From an uncultured Pelagibacteraceae bacterium (lineage in GTDB: Bacteria; Pseudomonadota; Alphaproteobacteria; Pelagibacterales; Pelagibacteraceae), in assembly GCA_902570695.1 (NCBI GenBank), contig CACFZE010000001.1, forward strand, positions 1 to 64,000: a DNA stretch of 64,000 nt, written 5' to 3'. The translations under genes and the position numbers were made by a program. The notes below the pieces were generated by a model. That model was not told the origin of the DNA and searched no databases. It saw only the letters and a program-made list of their open reading frames with translations. Shown piece by piece: positions 1-8,296 of the stretch. Position 1 is the stretch's first letter; the number at the start of each line of letters is the position of its first letter.

Positions 1-262
1 TGAATTATCAGTATCCGAAACCACAGTTGATGATTTATTAGTTAATTTAATTAATAATAAGCACTATATTAAACAAGAGTTTATAAGAGATAATTTAAAT
101 ATGATTATTGAATTATTTTTTTATAAACATATAAACACAACAAAAAAATTGTCATATAAAGTTAAAGAATATTATTATTCAAAATTATCTAATGTAAAAA
201 AATTTAATCTTGATTATGAAACTTTTTTTTTAGAATTTAAGGATAAATTATTAAGTGAATAA
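1..262 (+). CDS. holB: DNA polymerase III delta' subunit, C-terminal end (partial)
   Basis: An open frame runs from the window edge (frame 2) to a TAA at 260-262, giving about 86 residues of a lysine- and asparagine-rich, probably helical C-terminus. No motif survives in this fragment. The call rests on context: in SAR11 and other alphaproteobacteria the order tmk-holB-metG-tatD-MBL hydrolase is common, and metG, tatD and the MBL gene follow here with 4-8 nt overlaps. HolB would be a clamp-loader subunit of the replicative polymerase. The 5' part lies outside the window, so the name is inferred from position. Confidence 0.55.
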   Translation, partial: ELSVSETTVDDLLVNLINNKHYIKQEFIRDNLNMIIELFFYKHINTTKKLSYKVKEYYYSKLSNVKKFNLDYETFFLEFKDKLLSE

Positions 263-1781
263 AAATTATTATATAACGACACCAATTTACTATCCTTCTG
301 CTAAACCTCATATGGGGCATGCATATTCAAGTATAATTGCTGATTTTTTTGCACGTTTCAAAAAAATTGATGGTTTTAATGTCTATTTTTTAACAGGCAC
401 AGATGAGCATGGTTTAAAAATACAAAGATCTGCTGAAAAGTTAAATAAGGATCCAAAATCTTTTTGTGATGAAATAAGTAAAACATTTGAGGATTTAACT
501 AAAACATTAAACTTATCTAATACAGATTTTATTAGAACTACAGAAGATAGACATAAAGTATCTGTACAAAATTTATGGAATATACTTGAAAAAAATAAGC
601 AAATTTTTTTGTCTAAATATTCTGGTTGGTATTCTGTATCAGATGAGGCTTTTTATAATGAAGATGAGGTCGAAGAAAAAGATGGTTTAAAAGTTGCTAA
701 ATCATCCGGTTCAGCTGTTGAGTGGGTTGAAGAAGAATCTTTTTTTTTTAAACTTTCAGAATGGGAAAAACCGTTATTAGATTTTTATGAAAAAAATAAA
801 AATTTCATATTACCTGAAAGTAGAAGAAATGAAGTAATAACCTTTGTCAAAAGTGGATTAAAAGACTTATCTGTTAGTAGAAAAACATTTTCTTGGGGTG
901 TAAAAGTACCAAGTGATGAAAATCATGTAGTTTATGTATGGTTAGATGCATTAACAAATTATTTAAGTTCTTTAAAATATCCCGATAAAAATAATGAATT
1001 ATATAAAAGTTTTTGGCCAGCAGATTTACATATCATTGGTAAAGACATATTAAGATTTCATGCTATTTATTGGCCAGCATTCTTATTGGCTGCAAAAATA
1101 GAACCGCCAAAAAGGGTATACGGACACGGATGGATACTCTCTGGTGATGAAAAAATGTCAAAATCAAAAGGAAATATTTTAGATCCATTAGAAATAATAA
1201 ATGTTTATGGTTTAGATCCATTAAGATATTATTTACTTAAAGAAGTTTCTTTTGGTAATGATGGAAATATTTCTGAGGAAAAATTAGAAAATTGTATTAA
1301 TAGTGATTTAGCAAATAATTTTGGAAATCTCTGTCAAAGAGTACTTTCTTTTGCTGAAAAAAATTGTTCATCTTTAATACCTGATCATAAATTTACTGAT
1401 GAGGATTTAGAAATTTTAAAACCATTAAATAATCTAGATAAAATAAGATTATTTATAGATAATCAAGATATAAACCAATATATGAGTTTTATTGTTGATA
1501 GATTGTTTTCTGCAAATAAATATTTTAATGATCAGGAACCTTGGAAGAAAAAAGATGATAGATTAAGGTTGAATACGATTGTTTATACTGCATTAGAATT
1601 AATTAGAAAAATTACTATTTTGCTTTATCCAGTAATGCCAGAAACATCGGTAAAAGTCCTAAATGTTTTTAATGAAACAGAAAATTCTATTGATTTTACA
1701 TCAATTGATAACAATGAAATTTTAAAAAAAGATTTAAAAATAAATAAATTAGATATTTTGTTTAAAAAAATTGAAAAATGA
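255..1781 (+). CDS. metG: Methionyl-tRNA synthetase
   Basis: Charges tRNA-Met in the cytoplasm. The class I signatures are clear: a HIGH variant HMGH at residues 19-22 and KMSKS at 300-304. At 508 residues it is the short form. The zinc-knuckle cysteines of the connective peptide and the C-terminal EMAP/Trbp111-type tRNA-binding domain of longer enzymes are absent. The start is GTG at 255, which overlaps the end of the preceding gene by 8 nt; it places the Rossmann strand (NYYITTPIYYP) right at the N-terminus as expected. Translational coupling to the upstream gene is likely. Confidence 0.95.
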   Translation: MNKNYYITTPIYYPSAKPHMGHAYSSIIADFFARFKKIDGFNVYFLTGTDEHGLKIQRSAEKLNKDPKSFCDEISKTFEDLTKTLNLSNTDFIRTTEDRHKVSVQNLWNILEKNKQIFLSKYSGWYSVSDEAFYNEDEVEEKDGLKVAKSSGSAVEWVEEESFFFKLSEWEKPLLDFYEKNKNFILPESRRNEVITFVKSGLKDLSVSRKTFSWGVKVPSDENHVVYVWLDALTNYLSSLKYPDKNNELYKSFWPADLHIIGKDILRFHAIYWPAFLLAAKIEPPKRVYGHGWILSGDEKMSKSKGNILDPLEIINVYGLDPLRYYLLKEVSFGNDGNISEEKLENCINSDLANNFGNLCQRVLSFAEKNCSSLIPDHKFTDEDLEILKPLNNLDKIRLFIDNQDINQYMSFIVDRLFSANKYFNDQEPWKKKDDRLRLNTIVYTALELIRKITILLYPVMPETSVKVLNVFNETENSIDFTSIDNNEILKKDLKINKLDILFKKIEK

Positions 1782-2542
1782 TAGACTCTCATTGTCATCT
1801 TGATCACGAACCTCTTTATTCAAATATTATTGATGTTATAAAACGTTCCAAGGAAAATGGATTAAAGAAAATTTTAACTATTTCAACAAATTCAAAAAGC
1901 TTTGAAAATATTAAGGAGATTATAAATCTTGATGAGATAATTTATGGAAGTATAGGTATTCACCCTCATGAGTCTAGCAATGATAATATGGATAAAAAAT
2001 TCATTGTTGAAAATGCTAATAAATTTAAAAAGATAATTGGAGTAGGAGAGACAGGATTAGATTTCTATTATGAAAACAGTCATAAAGATGATCAAATTAA
2101 AAGTTTTGAGACACATATAGAAGCTTCTATTGAACTTAAATATCCTTTGATAGTTCATTCTAGAAGTGCCGAAAGAGAAACTTTTGATATTTTAAATAAA
2201 TATAAAAATAGCGATATTAAAATACTCATGCACTGTTTTACAGGTTCAAAAGAGTTTGCTAAAAAAATGATGACATTAAATTCGTATTTTTCTGCAAGTG
2301 GAATAATAACATTTAAAAATAGTATTGATCTTCAAGAAACATTTAAAATGATTGAAAATGATAAAATTTTAATTGAAACAGATAGTCCTTTTTTAGCACC
2401 TATACCAATGAGAGGTAAAAAAAACGAACCCTCTTTTATTAAATATACATTGGAAAAACTTTCAGAATTAAAATCAAAAACTTTTGATGAATTAGAAACT
2501 ATTACAAATGATAATTTTGAACGATTATTTTTTCAAAAATGA
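1778..2542 (+). CDS. tatD: TatD family metal-dependent hydrolase
   Basis: A TIM-barrel metallohydrolase of the TatD/YcfH family (254 aa, normal length). The N-terminal metal motif HxH is at residues 5-7 (SHCHLD), followed by GVGETGLDFY, IVHSR and ETDSPFLAP near residue 208, all family signatures. TatD proteins are 3'-5' exonucleases or D-aminoacyl-tRNA deacylase-like enzymes; the exact substrate here is unknown. Its ATG overlaps the metG stop (ATGA), so the pair is translationally coupled, an order conserved in many bacteria. Confidence 0.9.
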   Translation: MIDSHCHLDHEPLYSNIIDVIKRSKENGLKKILTISTNSKSFENIKEIINLDEIIYGSIGIHPHESSNDNMDKKFIVENANKFKKIIGVGETGLDFYYENSHKDDQIKSFETHIEASIELKYPLIVHSRSAERETFDILNKYKNSDIKILMHCFTGSKEFAKKMMTLNSYFSASGIITFKNSIDLQETFKMIENDKILIETDSPFLAPIPMRGKKNEPSFIKYTLEKLSELKSKTFDELETITNDNFERLFFQK

Positions 2543-3315
2543 CTATAAAATTTATAATATTAGGTTGTGGAAGCTCAATGGGTGTGCCAAGACCTGATGG
2601 TTTTTTTGGAAATTGCGATCCCAAAAATAAAAAAAATTATAGAACAAGATGTTCAGCGCTTATTAAAACTTTTAATGAAAACATTTTAATTGATACATCT
2701 CCAGACTTAAGACAACAGTTATTACGACATAAAATTAAGAAAATTGACAAAGTATTCTATTCTCATATGCATGCTGATCAAACACATGGAATAAATGATT
2801 TAAGATCTTTTTTTATTAATAGTAGAAAACAAGTTAATGTTTATGCTGATAATGAAACATCCAAATATTTAAAACAAAGTTTTTCATATTGTTTTGAAAG
2901 TTTCTCAAAAGAATATCCAGCTACTTTAAAATTAAATAAATTAAAAAAAAATTCGTTTATTAAACATAAAAATAAAAATTTAAAATTTAAATCGATTGTT
3001 GTTCAACATGGTTCAGTCAAATCTAATTGTTTTATAATTGACAAAAAACTTGCATACATTACTGATGTAAGTGATATTCACAAAAAAGATTATTTTTATT
3101 TTAAAAATCTTAAGTATTTAATAATTGATTGTCTTTGGTACAATTTTCATCCATCACACTTCAATTTAGAAAAATCTTTACACTTCATCAAAAAATTTAA
3201 ACCGAAAAATGCTATTCTTTCAAATTTATCACCAGTGTTAGATTATAATCAGTTAAAGAAAGTTATACCTAAAAATGTTATACCAGCACATGATGGTTTA
3301 ACTGTAGAACTATAG
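2539..3315 (+). CDS. MBL-fold phosphodiesterase (PhnP-like)
   Basis: Metallo-beta-lactamase-fold hydrolase of 258 aa. The metal motif is HMHADQTHG at residues 76-84, with the later ligands in ITDVSD (around 175) and PAHDG near the C-terminus. The Gln after the Asp, where many MBL enzymes have His, is in my memory usual for the alphaproteobacterial members of this PhnP-like group and is not by itself a sign of inactivity. Relatives hydrolyse cyclic phosphates such as phosphoribosyl 1,2-cyclic phosphate; the substrate here is not shown. It overlaps tatD by 4 nt and ends 6 nt inside the convergent peroxidase gene. Confidence 0.85.
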   Translation: MTIKFIILGCGSSMGVPRPDGFFGNCDPKNKKNYRTRCSALIKTFNENILIDTSPDLRQQLLRHKIKKIDKVFYSHMHADQTHGINDLRSFFINSRKQVNVYADNETSKYLKQSFSYCFESFSKEYPATLKLNKLKKNSFIKHKNKNLKFKSIVVQHGSVKSNCFIIDKKLAYITDVSDIHKKDYFYFKNLKYLIIDCLWYNFHPSHFNLEKSLHFIKKFKPKNAILSNLSPVLDYNQLKKVIPKNVIPAHDGLTVEL

Positions 3316-3855
3316 TATTTCTTCAATTTTATTTATGATTTTATTTGATGTAGGTTTTGCAAAAGAAGCATATGTTTCCTCTACATTTCCCTGTTTATTG
3401 ATTAATATTTTATGAAAATTCCACTTAGGAATTGCAGATTTGCCAAAATTATTTTGTGCCCACACAAAAATCTCATGAGCATCCCTTCCTTTTACTTCAG
3501 TAATAGTTGTTAATGGAAAATTTATTTCAAAATTGACCTCACAAAATTCTTTTACTTCACTATTGGTTTTTTTTTCTTGATTGAAAGAGTCTGAGGGCAC
3601 CCCAAGAACAATTAGACCCTTGGATTTGTATTTATCCCATAAATCTTGCAGATCTTGGTATTGTTTTGTGAAACCACAATAGCTGGCGGTGTTCACTATA
3701 AGTATAACTTTATCTCGATAATCTTTTAGTTTAATGATTTCTCCACTAATACTCTCAATTTCTAGATCGTATAAACTTTTCTGATCGTTGCTGTTTGCTG
3801 AATTTTTAAAAAAAAACATTATTATTGTTAAACTTATTATTATTAATCTTTTCAT
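3310..3855 (-). CDS. Glutathione peroxidase family protein, exported
   Basis: Thioredoxin-fold peroxidase of 181 aa. The N-terminus (residues 1-22) has a basic start and a hydrophobic stretch, so it is probably exported to the periplasm. The active-site motif NTASYCGFT carries a peroxidatic Cys at residue 60 rather than selenocysteine, and the later WNFHK segment supplies the conserved Trp and Asn. It would reduce lipid or hydrogen peroxides using a thiol donor. It is the last gene of a reverse run with the zinc-ribbon protein and NhaA, 7 nt behind nhaA, and overlaps the convergent MBL gene by 6 nt. Confidence 0.9.
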   Translation of the reverse strand: MKRLIIISLTIIMFFFKNSANSNDQKSLYDLEIESISGEIIKLKDYRDKVILIVNTASYCGFTKQYQDLQDLWDKYKSKGLIVLGVPSDSFNQEKKTNSEVKEFCEVNFEINFPLTTITEVKGRDAHEIFVWAQNNFGKSAIPKWNFHKILINKQGNVEETYASFAKPTSNKIINKIEEIL

Positions 3856-3862
3856 AAACTAC

Positions 3863-5035
3863 TTACTTATTTGGTGTAAGTAGTATTAAGAAGTAACCAA
3901 ATAAAGTGGATAATAATGACCCAGTCAAAACTCCAATTTTAACTCCATCCATGTATTGCATATTTTCAACAAATGCTAAATTTCCAACAAATAGACTCAT
4001 TGTAAACCCAATACCTGTTAAAACACCAACGCCATAAAAATTAAACCAGTTAGAATTATTAGGCATCTGGGCTATTTTCATTTTTATTGAAACATAAGAA
4101 AACACAAACACACCTAATTGTTTTCCAACAAATAATCCTAATAAAATTCCTAATGGAACTTTATCTAGCAATGATGCAAAAGATAAACCTTCTAATGAAA
4201 CTCCTGCATTAGCGAATGCAAATAAAGGCATAATACCAAATGCAACATAAGGACTGATTGCATGTTCAATTTTTATAAGCAGTGAGAAATCTTTATCTTT
4301 CTTTCTGTGAGGTATAGTCATTGCTAGCAATACTCCAGCAATTGTTGCATGAATTCCAGAATTGTGAGTAAAATCCCAAAGAAATATTCCAACAATTAAA
4401 TAAGGTAAAAATTTCTTTATATTGAATTTATTTATTACTAAAAGAACAATAAACGCTAAAAGCATTAAGCTTAGATATTTAATACTCAGATCACCTGAAT
4501 AGAATAATGCAATAATTACTATAGCTCCTAGATCATCTATAATAGCTAGTGCAGTTAGAAAAACTTTTAAAGATAATGGAACTCTTTTACCCAATAATGA
4601 GAGTACTCCTAAAGAAAATGCAATATCAGTTGCAGATGGGATGGCCCAACCATTCATTGTTTCACTATCTCCAAAATTAATAAAAACATAAAATAATGCA
4701 GGTACTAACATTCCACCGACAGCAGCAATAATTGGAAGGAGTGCTTGTTTTATATTTGAAAGTTCGCCTTGTAAAAATTCTCTCTTAATTTCCAATGTTA
4801 CGAAGAAGAAAAATATTGCCATCAAGGCATCATTTATCCAATGTAATACAGATAACTTTAAACCAAAATTATTTATTCCTAAAAATAAATATTTATTCAA
4901 TGTAGAAAAATATATTTCTGATAAATTTGAATTACTTACAATTAAAGCTATTATGGCTGCAAAAAGTAAAACGAGACCACTAGCAGCTTCTAATTTGAAA
5001 AACCATCTAAATGGTTTTGTAATTATCTGAATCAT
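3863..5035 (-). CDS. nhaA: Na+/H+ antiporter NhaA
   Basis: Polytopic inner-membrane antiporter of 390 aa with about 12 hydrophobic helices, matching the length of the E. coli protein. The ion-binding aspartate pair is at 167-168 (IIDDLGA), and the upstream TDIAFSLG segment near 137 is also present. It exports Na+ in exchange for protons, which suits a marine cell using Na+ bioenergetics. It lies 2 nt behind the zinc-ribbon gene and 7 nt ahead of the peroxidase, so the three are probably one transcript. Confidence 0.95.
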   Translation of the reverse strand: MIQIITKPFRWFFKLEAASGLVLLFAAIIALIVSNSNLSEIYFSTLNKYLFLGINNFGLKLSVLHWINDALMAIFFFFVTLEIKREFLQGELSNIKQALLPIIAAVGGMLVPALFYVFINFGDSETMNGWAIPSATDIAFSLGVLSLLGKRVPLSLKVFLTALAIIDDLGAIVIIALFYSGDLSIKYLSLMLLAFIVLLVINKFNIKKFLPYLIVGIFLWDFTHNSGIHATIAGVLLAMTIPHRKKDKDFSLLIKIEHAISPYVAFGIMPLFAFANAGVSLEGLSFASLLDKVPLGILLGLFVGKQLGVFVFSYVSIKMKIAQMPNNSNWFNFYGVGVLTGIGFTMSLFVGNLAFVENMQYMDGVKIGVLTGSLLSTLFGYFLILLTPNK

Positions 5036-5037
5036 TT

Positions 5038-5532
5038 TTACCTGACTAAATCTTTAATAAATAATTTCAAGTCATTTATTGCTAGATACAAACTATCTGA
5101 TATTTGCACTATGCCAGGAAATATAACGGATATTTGGTTTTTAAAAGTATCTATAAGCAAAATAAAAGCAATAATTGAAATAATTATTAGAAATATTTTT
5201 TTAATAAAATTGTTTTCTCTTGAAATCGAATTTTTATCAATAGACACTAATTCTTTTGATGTACTCTCTTTTGTTGAAGATTTTTTTGAAATTCTTTTTC
5301 TTATTTTTTTTGTATGTTTTATAGGTACATCAACTGGTTCTATATTGATCTGTGATTTATTTTCTTCAATTTCATTTATTTTTATAGTTTCAGTTTCTAA
5401 TTTTAAATTTTCTTCCTTTTTATAAAACCATGTATGATCGCAATTGCCGCACTTTAAAAGCCTTCCTTCATATGGAATTAATTTTTCATCAATATTGAAC
5501 TTCTTAGAACAAGCCGGACATTCAATGATCAT
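5038..5532 (-). CDS. Zinc-ribbon (MJ0042-type) single-pass membrane protein
   Basis: Residues 1-35 form a small zinc finger with CxxC pairs at 5/8 and 28/31 and the typical spacing of the MJ0042 family. A charged, low-complexity linker follows (40-108), then one hydrophobic helix at about 113-128 and a short tail. Alphaproteobacteria often have such proteins with the finger in the cytoplasm; their function is poorly known. It leads the reverse run with nhaA and the peroxidase gene. No functional name is justified. Confidence 0.75.
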   Translation of the reverse strand: MIIECPACSKKFNIDEKLIPYEGRLLKCGNCDHTWFYKKEENLKLETETIKINEIEENKSQINIEPVDVPIKHTKKIRKRISKKSSTKESTSKELVSIDKNSISRENNFIKKIFLIIISIIAFILLIDTFKNQISVIFPGIVQISDSLYLAINDLKLFIKDLVR

Positions 5533-5590
5533 AGATACTTATATATAGCAATTTTTATAAAATTTCCTTTTAAATAGTGATTAATATACT

Positions 5591-5618
5591 TTGAAATTTT
5601 TTTTATCTACTGTATTAG
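5591..5618 (+). promoter_or_regulatory. Candidate sigma-70 promoter for tRNA-Pro
   Basis: TTGAAA (5591-5596) and TATTAG (5613-5618) are separated by 16 nt and sit just ahead of the tRNA, which would place the transcript start about 3 nt before the mature 5' end. The site was found by eye in AT-rich DNA, so false positives are easy. Confidence 0.4.
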
Positions 5619-5627
5619 TACTCAATT

Positions 5628-5704
5628 CGGGGTGTAGCGCAGCCTGGTAGCGCACTTGGTTTGGGACCAAGGGGCCGTAGGTTCAAATCCTACCACCCCG
5701 ACCA
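5628..5704 (+). tRNA. tRNA-Pro (anticodon TGG), CCA encoded
   Basis: A full cloverleaf can be drawn. The acceptor stem CGGGGTG pairs with CACCCCG, the anticodon arm CTTGG-TTTGGGA-CCAAG has TGG in the loop, and the T arm carries GGTTCAAATCC. The discriminator A is followed by a genomically encoded CCA (5702-5704). The ATG of the next gene comes 4 nt after the CCA. Confidence 0.97.
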
Positions 5705-5708
5705 TTTT

Positions 5709-5990
5709 ATGAAAAAAGTAAAAATTTATAAGCCAGCTAAAACTGCTATGCAGTCAGGATTAAAGAAATTTGATAAATGGATTATTGAATACATTACCGA
5801 TGATCCTGGTACCAATCCTTTGATGGGGTGGGAGAGTTCAACGGATACTTATGGAGAATTAAAATTAGAGTTTTCTACTAAAGAATTAGCAATTGAGTAT
5901 GCAAAAAAAAATAATATTGATTTTGAAATAATTGAACCTAACAAAAGAAAAATTACTTTAAAGTCTTACGCTGATAATTTTACAAAATAA
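5709..5990 (+). CDS. NADH dehydrogenase accessory subunit, NDUFS4-like (ETC complex I)
   Basis: A 93-aa protein matching the ETC_C1_NDUFS4 family, with the characteristic NPLMGWESSTDTYG segment (about residues 36-49). In alphaproteobacteria, as in mitochondria, this supernumerary subunit binds the peripheral arm of complex I. The frame is open further upstream, but only into the tRNA-Pro gene. The ATG at 5709 is therefore the start, leaving a 4-nt leader after the tRNA CCA. It overlaps the next gene by one base (TAATG). Processing of the tRNA would probably create a near-leaderless mRNA. Confidence 0.85.
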   Translation: MKKVKIYKPAKTAMQSGLKKFDKWIIEYITDDPGTNPLMGWESSTDTYGELKLEFSTKELAIEYAKKNNIDFEIIEPNKRKITLKSYADNFTK

Positions 5991-6988
5991 TGTTTAAATT
6001 TTTTACAGAAAGAAGATGGTACGGTTGGAGTATATTTGGATCAATCTTCATATTAGTTTCAACTTGGTATCAAGTTCAATTAGATGTAAAAATTAATGAA
6101 TGGTTTGGTGAATTTTACGATACTCTTCAAAAAGCTTTAACAGAACCTGGTTCAGTGACAGAAACTGAATTTATTGGATATTTGTTTACATTTGCAAAAG
6201 TTGCAGGTCTTTGGATTATAATTGCAATTATAACAGGATTTTTTGTATCTCATTGGGTTTTTAGGTGGAGAACTTCAATGGCTGAATATTATCACTCTCA
6301 ATGGCTAAAAGCTCGTTTAACAGAAGGAGCTTCACAGAGAGTTCAAGAAGACACTTTAAAATTTGCAAGAATAATGGAAGGTCTAGGTGTTGGGCTTTTA
6401 GATAGTATAATGACTCTAGTAGCCTTCCTTCCAATTTTATGGGGACTATCTAAACAAGTCGATGTACTTCCATGGATTGGTGAGGTTGATCATGCTTTAG
6501 TTTGGGTTGCAATAATATCTGCGCTTGGTGGAACAGTTTTATTAGCAGCTGTAGGTATAAAATTGCCTGGTATTGAATATGATATTCAAAAAGAAGAAGC
6601 TGGTTATAGAAAAGAATTAGTTCATGGAGAAGATGATCCTATAAGGGCAGCTCCACCAACTATAGGTCAATTATATGATAGAGTAAGAGGTATTCACTAT
6701 AAATCATATTTTCACTACTTATATTTTAATGCTGTAAAATGGAGTTATTTCCAAGGTATGGTTATAGTTCCATATTTAGCACTTGCACCAACTATAGTAT
6801 CAGGTGCAATTACATTGGGTTTCGTTCAACAAATAACCAGAGCTTTTGGAAGAGTTGAAAATTCATTACAATATTTAGTTAGAAGCTGGTCTACAATAGT
6901 AGAATTGATTTCGGTTTGGAAAAGATTAAGTGAATTTGAAGCAAGATTGAAATATAATTCAGAAGAATCCACTGTTGAAAATATTTAA
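5990..6988 (+). CDS. SbmA/BacA-family membrane transporter, N-terminally short
   Basis: A multi-pass membrane protein (332 aa) clearly related to SbmA/BacA peptide and antibiotic importers. Segments such as FVSHWVFRWRTSMAEYY, EGASQRVQEDT, GIKLPGIEYD, YRKELVHGEDD and ITLGFVQQITRAFG align with E. coli SbmA as I remember it. It begins at the equivalent of about residue 80 of SbmA (RWYGWSI), so the first hydrophobic segments of the long form are missing. A start before 5990 would run back into the complete NDUFS4-like gene. The substrate is unknown. It overlaps both neighbours by one base, indicating coupled translation. Confidence 0.85.
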   Translation: MFKFFTERRWYGWSIFGSIFILVSTWYQVQLDVKINEWFGEFYDTLQKALTEPGSVTETEFIGYLFTFAKVAGLWIIIAIITGFFVSHWVFRWRTSMAEYYHSQWLKARLTEGASQRVQEDTLKFARIMEGLGVGLLDSIMTLVAFLPILWGLSKQVDVLPWIGEVDHALVWVAIISALGGTVLLAAVGIKLPGIEYDIQKEEAGYRKELVHGEDDPIRAAPPTIGQLYDRVRGIHYKSYFHYLYFNAVKWSYFQGMVIVPYLALAPTIVSGAITLGFVQQITRAFGRVENSLQYLVRSWSTIVELISVWKRLSEFEARLKYNSEESTVENI

Positions 6989-7932
6989 TGTCTTTAGATA
7001 AAGATCTGATTAATAAACTTGTAAAAGTTACCTCAAGAGCTGCAATTAATTGTTATCAATTTCTAGGCAAAGGAAATAAAAAAATAGCTGATAAGGCGGC
7101 AACAGACTCAATGAGAAATGATTTAAATAATCTAGAAATAAACGGAAAAGTAGTAATAGGTGAGGGTGAGCTTGATGAAGCACCAATGTTATATATAGGA
7201 GAAAGACTAGGAAACGGTAATGGACCGAGTATTGATATAGCTGTTGATCCTCTTGAAGGAACAAATTTTGCTGCGAAAAATATTCCAGGAGCCATATCGG
7301 TTTTAGCAATTTCAGAAAAAGGAAATTTATTTAATGCTCCAGAAACGTATATGAATAAAATTGCTGTTGGTAAAGATGTTCCATTTGATGCTACTGATTT
7401 AGATTATCCTCTAAAAAAAAATATTTCTAATATAGCAGAAGCAAAAAATAAAAATATCAAAGAACTAACAGTATGCATTCTTGATAGGCCAAGACATAAA
7501 GAGATTATTGAAGAATTAAAATCTTTAAAAGTAAATTTAAAATTAATTTCAGATGGTGATATTTGTGGGGCTCTCTTAGTAACTGATAACAAGTATAATA
7601 TTGACCTATTTTTAGGTATTGGAGGAGGTCCTGAGGGAGTTATTTCTGCAGCAGCTTTGGATGCTTATGGATGTAAATTTCAAGGTAGATTTATATTTGC
7701 AACCGATCAAGACAAAGCTAGGGCTAAAAAAATGGGAATATCTGATCTAAATAAGAAATATGAATTAAATGAAATAGTTAAAGGAGATAGTATTTTTTGT
7801 GCGACAGGAATTACCAGCACTGAAATGGTTGGAGCTGTAAAAAAAGAAAATAAAAAATTTATTACAGAAACTCTTGTTACACACAAAGAATCTACAATAG
7901 AAATTATAAAAAGTGAGGAACCTATAGCTTGA
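6988..7932 (+). CDS. glpX: Fructose-1,6-bisphosphatase class II
   Basis: GlpX-type phosphatase of gluconeogenesis, 314 aa. The metal/substrate motifs GEGELDEAPMLYIGERLG (58-75) and DPLEGTN (87-93) and the GGGPEGV loop near 212 are intact. It converts fructose 1,6-bisphosphate to fructose 6-phosphate in the cytoplasm. It overlaps the SbmA-like gene by one base at TAATG. tRNA-Glu follows after 35 nt with no obvious terminator between them, so tRNA-Glu may be read from the same transcript. Confidence 0.95.
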   Translation: MSLDKDLINKLVKVTSRAAINCYQFLGKGNKKIADKAATDSMRNDLNNLEINGKVVIGEGELDEAPMLYIGERLGNGNGPSIDIAVDPLEGTNFAAKNIPGAISVLAISEKGNLFNAPETYMNKIAVGKDVPFDATDLDYPLKKNISNIAEAKNKNIKELTVCILDRPRHKEIIEELKSLKVNLKLISDGDICGALLVTDNKYNIDLFLGIGGGPEGVISAAALDAYGCKFQGRFIFATDQDKARAKKMGISDLNKKYELNEIVKGDSIFCATGITSTEMVGAVKKENKKFITETLVTHKESTIEIIKSEEPIA

Positions 7933-7967
7933 TTATTTTTAATAATTGCAATAGAAACTCCATCTCT

Positions 7968-8042
7968 GGTCCCTTCGTCTATCGGTTAGGACACATGGTT
8001 TTCATCCATGAAAGAGGGGTTCGATTCCCCTAGGGACCGCCA
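7968..8042 (+). tRNA. tRNA-Glu (anticodon TTC), CCA encoded
   Basis: The acceptor stem GGTCCCT pairs with AGGGACC. The anticodon arm CATGG-TTTTCAT-CCATG carries TTC, and the T arm is GGGGTTCGATTCCCC. Discriminator G is followed by an encoded CCA (8040-8042). The next ATG starts after only two bases. Confidence 0.97.
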
Positions 8043-8044
8043 TA

Positions 8045-8296
8045 ATGAAATATTTTGTTTATTTAATCATATCTAAAAATAAGCAAAAACTCCTTAGCTA
8101 CGTTGGTTATACTAATAATTTGAGGAAGAGATTGACTAAACATAATGCTTCGAAAGGAGCAAAATTTACTAGAGGTAGAAAATGGATATTAGCATATAGT
8201 ATGAGTTATGATTCAAAATCTAAGGCCATGAGTGAAGAATACAAACTTAAAAAAAACTATAAACTTAGAAATAAAATAAAATCTAATTACTTATAA
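8045..8296 (+). CDS. GIY-YIG domain protein
   Basis: A single GIY-YIG nuclease-type domain of 83 aa, of the YhbQ/UPF0213 kind. Catalytic-type residues are visible: Tyr6 (VYLI), Tyr19 and Tyr22 (YVGYT), Arg27, His33 and Glu64/65. Such stand-alone domains are common in bacteria; a role in DNA processing is inferred from the fold only. The ATG is 2 nt behind the encoded CCA of tRNA-Glu and the stop abuts the next ATG, so expression probably depends on tRNA processing or on the glpX transcript. Confidence 0.85.
   Translation: MKYFVYLIISKNKQKLLSYVGYTNNLRKRLTKHNASKGAKFTRGRKWILAYSMSYDSKSKAMSEEYKLKKNYKLRNKIKSNYL

Noticed and set aside
2764..2790. MBL protein inactive because of HxHxDQ
   Set aside because: As I recall, Gln at this position is common in alphaproteobacterial PhnP-like proteins, so it is not by itself evidence for loss of activity.
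5661..5708. N-terminal extension of the NDUFS4-like protein into tRNA-Pro
   Set aside because: The extra codons lie in the tRNA anticodon and T arms; the ATG at 5709 is the sensible start.
7046..7309. Reverse-strand open frames inside glpX
   Set aside because: Two overlapping antisense frames with low-complexity translations, shadows of the well-conserved glpX.
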